DNA from: Enoplolaimus lenunculus
Taxonomy: Eukaryota > Nematoda > Enoplea > Enoplida > Thoracostomopsidae
NCBI GenBank assembly: GCA_030248215.1
Contig: JASANG010002583.1
Span: forward strand, 124,001-188,000
Reading direction: 5' to 3'
DNA length: 64,000 bases
The notes under the pieces are model-generated. The model was not told the DNA's origin. It worked only from the letters and a program-made list of their open reading frames with translations, and did no database searches. The translations under genes and the position numbers were made by a program. Of the stretch, positions 57,320 through 64,000 are shown in pieces (positions within the stretch are counted from its first letter, which is position 1; each line of letters begins with the position of its first letter).

Positions 57320-57556
57320 GTAAATTGCAAATGAATTGTAAGGAAACTTTATTCGGACCCAATTCAAATAACGCAAATTTCCCGTGGTTTCAATCAACGC
57401 GTCTACTTGCGCTGCTATAGGAAATAATGCAGTTTATTTAAACGTCAGCTTTAAACCTTACGGCACGCAAGACCAAAGTACAAGCTTAACTTGAGCCTAA
57501 AGCCTAAAACAAAGCAACATCACGTTTTAATATTTAGTCGCAGTCTTACCGTAGAT

Positions 57557-57801
57557 GGCTTATGTAAAGATCAGGGGCGGAACGTTTTTTGGTGGGACTA
57601 TAAAAGAGTAAGCTTAAGCTTTACACGAACTTTTTTGCTTGGCTTCGGTTTAGGCTTAGGCTTAGGCTTAGGAATAACCTCATTCTTACGTTTAGGCTTA
57701 GTATTAGGCTTAGGCTTAGGTTTACGCTTAGTCTTAGGCTTATGCTCATGGGTTAGGAATATACTTATAATACTGTTCCGCCCCTGTTCTTAACATTGGC
57801 C
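57557..57801 (+). mobile_element. TTAGGC-body element
   Basis: GGCTTATGTAAAGATCAGGG ... CCCCTGTTCTTAACATTGGCC. Flanks match 6 of 9. Confidence 0.86.
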
Positions 57802-58308
57802 GCTTTAGATTGATTTGTCGTACAAGAACAACGATTTCTTTATATACAGATGTAAAATACAAATGTTACTTTGCGAAACTGGTAATTTTGGCTTCTAAAA
57901 CAATCAAGACAAACCAAAAAAAAACGAATGTCAGTGTTAGCAGGACTGATGGATAAGCATTACGCACGCGGTCGTTGCTATTTAACACACATGCAGATCA
58001 GCTTAAACGGAAATTAATTACGCATCGTCGTCTTTAAATTGTTCCAGTCGAACAAATATTCTAAAACTTTAATCAACCAAAAAAACATTAGTAGATTTTA
58101 ACGAGTTTTCGAAGCAAGCAACCGCATTATAATATTCAAGCTTAGACGAAACAGACGAAATTGAGTTACTGTCAAAAAATTGCTTTTCCTGACCAATTTG
58201 TTGCCATGGTGCGAAGACGTAATAACTAACGTTTTGCTTATTAATGTAACATGCTTCAGCGGCAGTTTAAGCGTATACAATAGCTTTAGGCATTATTAAA
58301 CATTATAG

Positions 58309-58753
58309 CACTGTAGTGACGCGAATAAGAGGCGGTAATAAAAGAATATCCCATTTTGAGTCCCAATTAATAGGAGTCCGTATACCTAATAAGGTTCCGC
58401 AAGCGGATAGAGTTACTAAACCCTAATTAGAGTCCGTAAATGTCAATTATTTCTAATTGTGGCGCATAAATGAATGCAGGACCAAATAAAGTTGTGGTCG
58501 AAACTTTAAAGCATACATAAATTTTGAAAGTACATTCCAAAGTATAACCTTGCATTATCGTTCAAGCTATTGGCACAAGACAAATAAACGTTTAATTCAA
58601 CGGATAATGCAGTACCGGATATATATCAGTAACGAAGGGCGGCGGAGCGTGGGTTAAAAATAAAAAACAGTTCGTAACCGAATAACAAGAGGGGTACCCT
58701 CTGGAGAGGCCAAATAAATATCAGTCCCCCCTCTTATTCGGGTCATTGCGGTA
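58309..58753 (-). mobile_element. TACTGTAGTGACC element, full length (~445 bp)
   Basis: CACTGTAGTGACGCGAATAA ... CTTATTCGGGTCATTGCGG. Contains all blocks of the family in order. Confidence 0.88.
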
Positions 58754-58871
58754 TAACCTTCATTATCGCTCAAGCTATTGACGCAAGACAAATAAACGTT
58801 TAATTCAACGTGGACCCTCAGGAGAGGCCAAATAATTATCAGTCCCCGCTCTTATTCGAATCACAACAGTA
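58754..58871 (-). mobile_element. TACTGTAGTGACC end fragment in tandem with the previous copy
   Basis: Repeats ATTATCGCTCAAGCTATTG then jumps to GAGAGGCCAAATAATTATC and CTTATTCGAATCACAACAG. Confidence 0.78.
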
Positions 58872-60162
58872 AGCAATGCAGTAGATTTACTGAAAAAGTA
58901 CTTATCAAGGGCGTATAATGCCGCCTGTGCACAAGAATATGCAACTGAGCAGGGTACGTTCTATGTGCACCGCATCATTTATCGGGGTTAACTTTGAAGG
59001 AGTCACAATATGCCATACTCTAAATATATATTTTCAATTTTCATATTTTTGCATGCTTGAAATGTTTAAAATTTACAACTTTTATACTCTCTAAAAGCTT
59101 AAATTACCTTGACTTAAGCTTAGGCTTATCCAGTAGTATTAAACTAACTTTCTATATTAACTAAACTGACAGGTAGGTTTACGCTTAAACTAATTTAAAA
59201 TCTTACGTATTTTTAGTTTAAGCTACGCTTAGTGGACTCTTTGATACACATAATTTCAAGGGCAGCTCTTGTTGCTTAATCTAAAAATAGGTTCACTTAA
59301 TCTCGTGTTAAACTTGAAAACGCGTTAGTTTAAGTAAAACTATAAATTGTAGTTTAGTTAGTCCGTCCAGCCATTTGAGTTTGACTTAAACCAATATTCA
59401 AGTTTATTTAAGCTATAATTTAAGTTTAAGTTTTTAAAGAGTACTTCTGAGATAAAAATCCCTAGTGCTTGATGGGAGTAGGATTAAAATGCAACACGTC
59501 CAGGTTGATTATGTACAACGCTAAATCCATAAGGTCGGCCATGTTCTATAACCTTCGGTTTACTGTGTGTTTTAAACCAACGTCACTTTTAGTAGAAAAA
59601 CTCATTTTTCCATGTATCAGAAACGCACATGACGTCACAACAAATGGAGCGGAGCAAGCAAACCAGTGATCATTTAAAGTTTATTAGGTTTCGGATTTTT
59701 TGATAGATTGCGGTCACAATATTTAGCAGCCAGGCTAATAAATGATACACAGGCTAAGTGCCGGAGCAGGTAGGGGTGGGGGCTACCCCCAATTTCCAGG
59801 ATGGGGGCCTCAAACTCGCGAGGGAAGGGAGCGAGAAGCCAGACGCATTTTAAAACATAAGCGGTTTTTGTTTCAACCGGTTAGGGTGGGGCCTCTTCAG
59901 GGGTGGGCCCCCCAAATGGGGGTATGGGGGTGACGGCTCCGGCCCTGACACAGGCTCTGAGTTAAGGATGTGTAAAGTTTCCGATTGAATGTGCTGTTTG
60001 AATAAAGAAATTTAAAAAAGTAAACTATAATTAATTCTTTCCCCAAAAAATATTTTGATGCTGAAATGTTGTTTCAAGCTAAAATTTGAATCGTGATATA
60101 CTCAGATGGAAGGCGTCTCCCATCATTCCTGCGCTTGACTCAGACGAGAGGCGTTTCCCACA

Positions 60163-60290
60163 CTCCAAACAATGGTGCGTCAAATTGACTCTCTCTGAAA
60201 TAGGCTTCTTCACGGACTACACAAACTGAGTCAAAATTCGACTCCGGCAGTGTCACATGCGACTAACTGAGAGTCGCTCGCAATCGCAGC
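60163..60290 (+). mobile_element. Palindromic element P, partial
   Basis: AACAATGGTGCGTCAAATTG, CTCTCTGAAATAGGCTTC, GGACTACACAAACTGAGTC; one arm only. Confidence 0.75.
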
Positions 60291-60592
60291 AATGATGGGA
60301 AACGCCTCTCAAGCGTAGCAAACATCTCACGCTGTGTTGATATTGCATCCTGTGTTGTCAAACAGTTCGTTTAGTGTTTCAATATAATTCGAGTGCATAC
60401 TTTGCGTTTAGTTCCCATTTTCGCATGGGTATATGGCTGAACGTGCTGTGGGACGCAATCTGTGGTCGACACGAGACTTGCTGAGCTTGTGCTTTGTAAT
60501 GTCTGTATCAGGATACTGTATTTCGCAAGCATCTAGCGATACATATCACCACTGTTAAAATTAATACATTCATGACAGACAACACATCTTTT

Positions 60593-60775
60593 GGGCCCAT
60601 GTTACTTTAAGCGGCGTCCGCGGTTTCTGGTGGCTTTATAAAAGAGTAGGTGTAGATTCTAGATTACATTTTTTTGCTTACGCTTAGGCTTAAGCTTAGG
60701 AACTCATTTTTGCAACGCTTAGGCTTTTAGGAATACGCTTAATCTACTGTTACGCCCCTTAAAGTAACATTGGCA
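60593..60775 (+). mobile_element. TTAGGC-body element, GTTACTTTAAGG-ended, with 9-bp duplication
   Basis: Flanks ACATCTTTT/CCATCTTTT (8 of 9). GGGCCCATGTTACTTTAAG ... CCCCTTAAAGTAACATTGGC. 183 bp. Confidence 0.9.
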
Positions 60776-61352
60776 CCATCTTTTGTATACGACGCATAAT
60801 TCTACATTGAACTCACTGCTACCGAAATTTATGGCTTCATATTCGTCTGGCAATTTAGGTATTAAACAACAGAACAAATCAGGAACGTTTCAGGTTTAAT
60901 ACTGGTTACGCGGCTATGGTTTGTGTTCCGTGCCAAAAAAAATCACCGGAAACTGATATAAAATTAAATTTAAGCTTCATAAATAAACAAATAAAACAAA
61001 TACTACTGCCGCAATTATGGTGTACGGTTTGAGGTCGTGTAACCGCACGCAAAATCAATTTATTCCTTTTTTAAACGCAAAGACAGGGATTGACATTAGG
61101 TATATAGCAGTGGTGGTGGATTTTTTAATCCTGTCCGCTAGAACGCATTAGGCACAGTTTATCAAACCGTTATGGCCGCAAATGCCGTAGGACAAGGGAT
61201 TCAGCACCCCTCTATGTGGTCATGTTCCCTACGGTCGCTTGAAATCTTCCAGGATTTCCGTTCGAGAGGATTTAGAAAAAATTTTTTTGGCCTGTAGAAT
61301 TCTGATGGTTATTTTACTAAGAATGTTAACAGTGAAACTTCTTGACGAGATA

Positions 61353-61798
61353 TACTGTAGTTACCCGAATAAGATGGTGGTCCCATTTGTCGAGTCCCAA
61401 CCAATAGGTGTCTGTATCCGTAATAAGCATCCGTAAGTGGATAGAGGCCTTAAAGCCGAATTAGTGTTCATAAATGTCAATTGTCTCAAATTGTAGTGCT
61501 CAAATGACTTCAGGATCAAATAAATGTTGAGTTCGAAACTTTAAAGCGTACTTATGTTTTGAAAGTACATTCCTAAGTATAACCTTTGCGTTATCGCTCA
61601 AGCTACTTTTTACACAAGACTAATAAACGTTTTATTCAACGGATAGTGGCAGTACCGACCGGATATATATCAGTAACGAAGGGCGTCGGAGAGAGGGTTA
61701 AAAATAAACAACAGTCCGTTACCGGATAACAGGTGGGTACCCACGGGAGAGGCCTAATAAATATCAGTCCTCTCCTTCTCATTCAGGTCACTACAGTA
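61353..61798 (-). mobile_element. TACTGTAGTGACC element, full length, TA-flanked (reference copy)
   Basis: TACTGTAGTTACCCGAATAA ... ATTCAGGTCACTACAGTA, 446 bp, in ATA/TA context. Non-coding. Confidence 0.88.
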
Positions 61799-61944
61799 TC
61801 CGTTTTATCCATCTTTTTGCATACATCCGAGCCCAACATTAAAACAATTCTGTTAAAAAGTTTTTTTGCCTCTTTCGTTTTTCCTGTTCCCTCAAGGAAT
61901 AGTTGCCAGTTGCAGGCCAGACTATATTAAGCCTACACGAGAGG

Positions 61945-62140
61945 ACCCATGTATATAACAGGACCGGATCGTTTTCCGGAGGAGCTATACCAGTGTCAGT
62001 TTAAGCTTTAGACTAATTTTTTTGCTTAGGCTTATGCTTAGGCTTAGGCTTAGGCTTAGGAATAGTCTCATCCATACGCTTAGGCTTAGGCTTAGGAATA
62101 TGCTCATACTACTGTTCCGGCCCTATTCTATACATGGGCC
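61945..62140 (+). mobile_element. TTAGGC-body element, GTATAGAACAGGG-ended
   Basis: ACCCATGTATATAACAGGAC ... CCCTATTCTATACATGGGCC; flanks CACGAGAGG/CACGAGGAT (first six identical). Confidence 0.86.
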
Positions 62141-62467
62141 CACGAGGATTTCTATCAGTTGAATTTGTTATCAATTCATCATCAAACACGGTCTGTATTT
62201 CAATTCAAACCCGATGTACATGACTGCATTTCACGCGATCAATTTAGTCTCGCCTGATTCGACAGTTTTAAACGAAAATTTATTTGTTTGTGTTAATATA
62301 AACGCTTAAAGTTTGAGTCTGCGCTATGAACATCGCTGTACTGTTCTCATTCCATGGTTATTTTTGACGAAAGTTCAATTTTTTAACTTTCACAAATCCT
62401 GTAAAACACCGACATTGAACGTGGATAAACCAATCGAGATCTTTTTTTGCAATAAAACAAACATGGA

Positions 62468-62541
62468 TACTGTAGTAACTCGAATAAGAAGGGGGACTGA
62501 TATTGATTTGGCCTCTCAGGAGGGTAGCCCCTGTTATTCGG
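62468..62541 (+). mobile_element. TACTGTAGTGACC fragment fused to a TTAGGC-element fragment
   Basis: TACTGTAGTAACTCGAATAA to TTCGGATACGGACG, then directly a TTAGGC-element tail. Confidence 0.72.
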
Positions 62542-62634
62542 ATACGGACGTAAAAAAATTAGTCTAAAGGTTAAGCTTACTCTTTTCTAGTTCCACAGAA
62601 CAACGTTCCACCCCTGATCTTTACATGGGCCGAA
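62542..62634 (-). mobile_element. TTAGGC-body element, tail only
   Basis: ATTAGTCTAAAGGTTAAGC, TTCCACAGAACAACGTTCC, CCCTGATCTTTACATGGGCC. Body lost at the junction. Confidence 0.75.
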
Positions 62635-62737
62635 ATTCTGAAGTGGAACTTGACAAAACATCCGCCTCTTTGGCAAAATATACAAGCGGCGTTTCCATCG
62701 CCAGCTCATTGCACTTGAAAATTGTATCATGTTTGAT

Positions 62738-62822
62738 GCCCATGTTACTTTAAGGGGCGTCTATGTTTCTGGTGTGTCTATAATAGAGAAGGTTTAGATT
62801 CTATATTACATTTTTTGCAACC
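62738..62822 (+). mobile_element. TTAGGC-body element head, GTTACTTTAAGG-ended
   Basis: GCCCATGTTACTTTAAGGGG, GTTTCTGGTGTGTCTATAA, GATTCTATATTACATTTTTT; hexamer body absent. Confidence 0.72.
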
Positions 62823-63375
62823 AATATTTCATCAATTTAGAGAGCTTAAAGGTATCTCGTAAACCGAAAACAACGGAATGACTTAAAAAATAGCAAAAAC
62901 TCTGAAATGTTGCAATAAATTTTCAATTAGTTTTAGTGCTAATTTAATAAAAATGAAATCAAACAATAGATTAATGATTATATACAAAGATAAACATATT
63001 AGACAATTTTGCAGGATTTTCATCAAATTAAAATATTACATTGTTTGTTCAGTTTGAAGGCAAATTTACGAAACTTTTGGACTGTTATACGCGACTCTGC
63101 ATGAATTATGATGGTTGACGTTAAAGACCACCACCATGACTCCAAAACACCAAATTTTAATGTCGCTACAGTCGTACCCAGATGCGTAATTAAAATTTTC
63201 CGCATTCTTTACGCTAATAAACCAGAACACAACTAATTTGGCAAGCTGGCTAGGCCGATGATTGGAAGTAAACAGTTTGTACCAGTTTTGAAAACATGAC
63301 GCAAAAACAGCATTTATTATTTTATGTTGCGCATGCGAAAATTTCAGGCAAAAATGCATGATCTACTTGATTAAT

Positions 63376-63749
63376 GGTTGCGCTATACTTGACGTCCGGC
63401 GTCGTCCGTCACCATGCATCACCCGTACGGCGCCGTCCGTCACCGTTCGTCATCCGTCCGTCACCGTCCGTCACCCGTGCGGCTCCGTCTGTCATCCGTC
63501 CGTCACCGTCCGTCACCCGTGCGGCTCCGTCTGTCATCCGTCCGTCACCGTCCGTCATCCGTCCGTCACCGTCCAACATGCGTACGGCGCCGTCCGTCAC
63601 CGTCCGTCGCCATACGTTATATCATACGTGAGTTTTTGTGTACGATACTGCACGGTGACGGACGACGCCGTATGCGTGACGGACGGCGCCGGACGGCACC
63701 GTGCGGATGACGGACGGTGCCGCACATCAACAAAAGTATAGCGCAACCC
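63376..63749. mobile_element. Minisatellite-bearing inverted-repeat element M, copy 2
   Basis: GGTTGCGCTATACTTGACG ... CAACAAAAGTATAGCGCAACC; body of CCGTCCGTCACC and CATCCGTCCGTCACC words. Four overlapping open frames are minisatellite artefacts. Confidence 0.87.
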
Positions 63750-64000
63750 TACGTGGGCAGTTTTTGTAGTTTTCACTTACCAAGTTTATCAGTGAATCGT
63801 GGTGTTTGCAAGTAAGCCAATAATTAGCGGAAATTAACAAACATTCACACGTTCAAACCCTTTTAAAAGAATAAAAAATTCTCGGAAAGTTCTTTTACGC
63901 AATGCGAGTTAGTTTTTTCACATGAAGCCACTGTCAAGAAGTACATTTCATGATGAGGTGATTTCAGAGGCTGCATTGCTTTTCGATGTTTGATAGGAAA

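Larger units (their letters stand above)
54754..64000. other. Upstream of the K channel: repeats, no gene recognised
   Basis: Nine kilobases of TA-flanked, TTAGGC-body, satellite and M elements. A 5' exon or promoter of the channel should lie here or beyond but was not identified. Stretches 56600-57020, 57810-58300, 58880-59700 and 62830-63370 show nothing I can name. 59755-59950 is unusually GC-rich without a supported frame. Confidence 0.55.

Noticed and set aside
33183-62140. Interstitial telomere or chromosome-fusion scar
   Set aside because: Hexamer runs are short, degenerate and enclosed by transposon ends with target duplications.
1-64000. tRNA, rRNA, CRISPR, operon or bacterial features
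   Set aside because: None seen; gene structure is spliced and animal-type throughout.

Overview
The window is AT-rich eukaryotic DNA, most likely from a nematode. Four things point that way: interspersed TTAGGC words (the nematode telomere unit), short TTTTCAG/TTTTAG 3' splice sites, a LET-23-like EGF receptor, and intron-rich genes loaded with small DNA transposons. Large introns and very dense miniature transposons recall mermithid/Dorylaimia-type genomes more than compact Caenorhabditis, but that placement is inference.

Two protein genes are secure, both on the minus strand. (1) Positions 1-23415 hold the extracellular half of an EGF receptor (LET-23/EGFR). Sixteen exons were placed by splice sites, unbroken reading phase and family similarity: signal peptide, L1, furin-like cysteine-rich 1, L2 and cysteine-rich 2. 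The transmembrane and kinase exons lie beyond position 1. Two alternative 5' ends, each with a signal-peptide-like start, are visible (23415 and 12539). (2) Positions 45881-54642 hold a complete Kv2/Shab-type voltage-gated potassium channel in seven exons: T1 domain with the zinc motif HX5CX20CC, S1-S6, a seven-charge S4, and the filter TMTTVGYGD split by an intron. It has a poly-asparagine tract in the N-terminus and an S6 hinge reading PIS instead of PXP.

Between and around them there is little unique coding sequence: a small membrane-protein exon at 35241-35453, an orphan exon at 26724-26841 and a coiled-coil-like exon or pseudo-exon at 29896-30250. The rest is a dense mosaic of non-autonomous elements: (a) inverted-repeat elements whose bodies are TTAGGC-type telomere words, several with 9-bp target duplications; (b) hAT-like elements starting CAGGGTG with 8-bp duplications and varying internal words; (c) TA-flanked elements of up to ~445 bp starting TACTGTAGTGACC; (d) two palindromic families (CACTGCAAAA and CACTGTAAAT); (e) minisatellite-bearing elements; (f) a dispersed ~160-bp satellite; (g) a broken LINE split by three younger insertions. 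A 1.26-kb inverted duplication and a nine-unit 38-bp array fused to a coding exon are the largest rearrangements.

Layout: 1-12.5 kb EGFR exons; 12.5-23.3 kb EGFR intron 1/5' region full of hAT copies; 23.4-35 kb mostly intergenic with the LINE; 35-45.8 kb TTAGGC-element cluster; 45.9-54.7 kb potassium channel; 54.7-64 kb repeats with no gene recognised.
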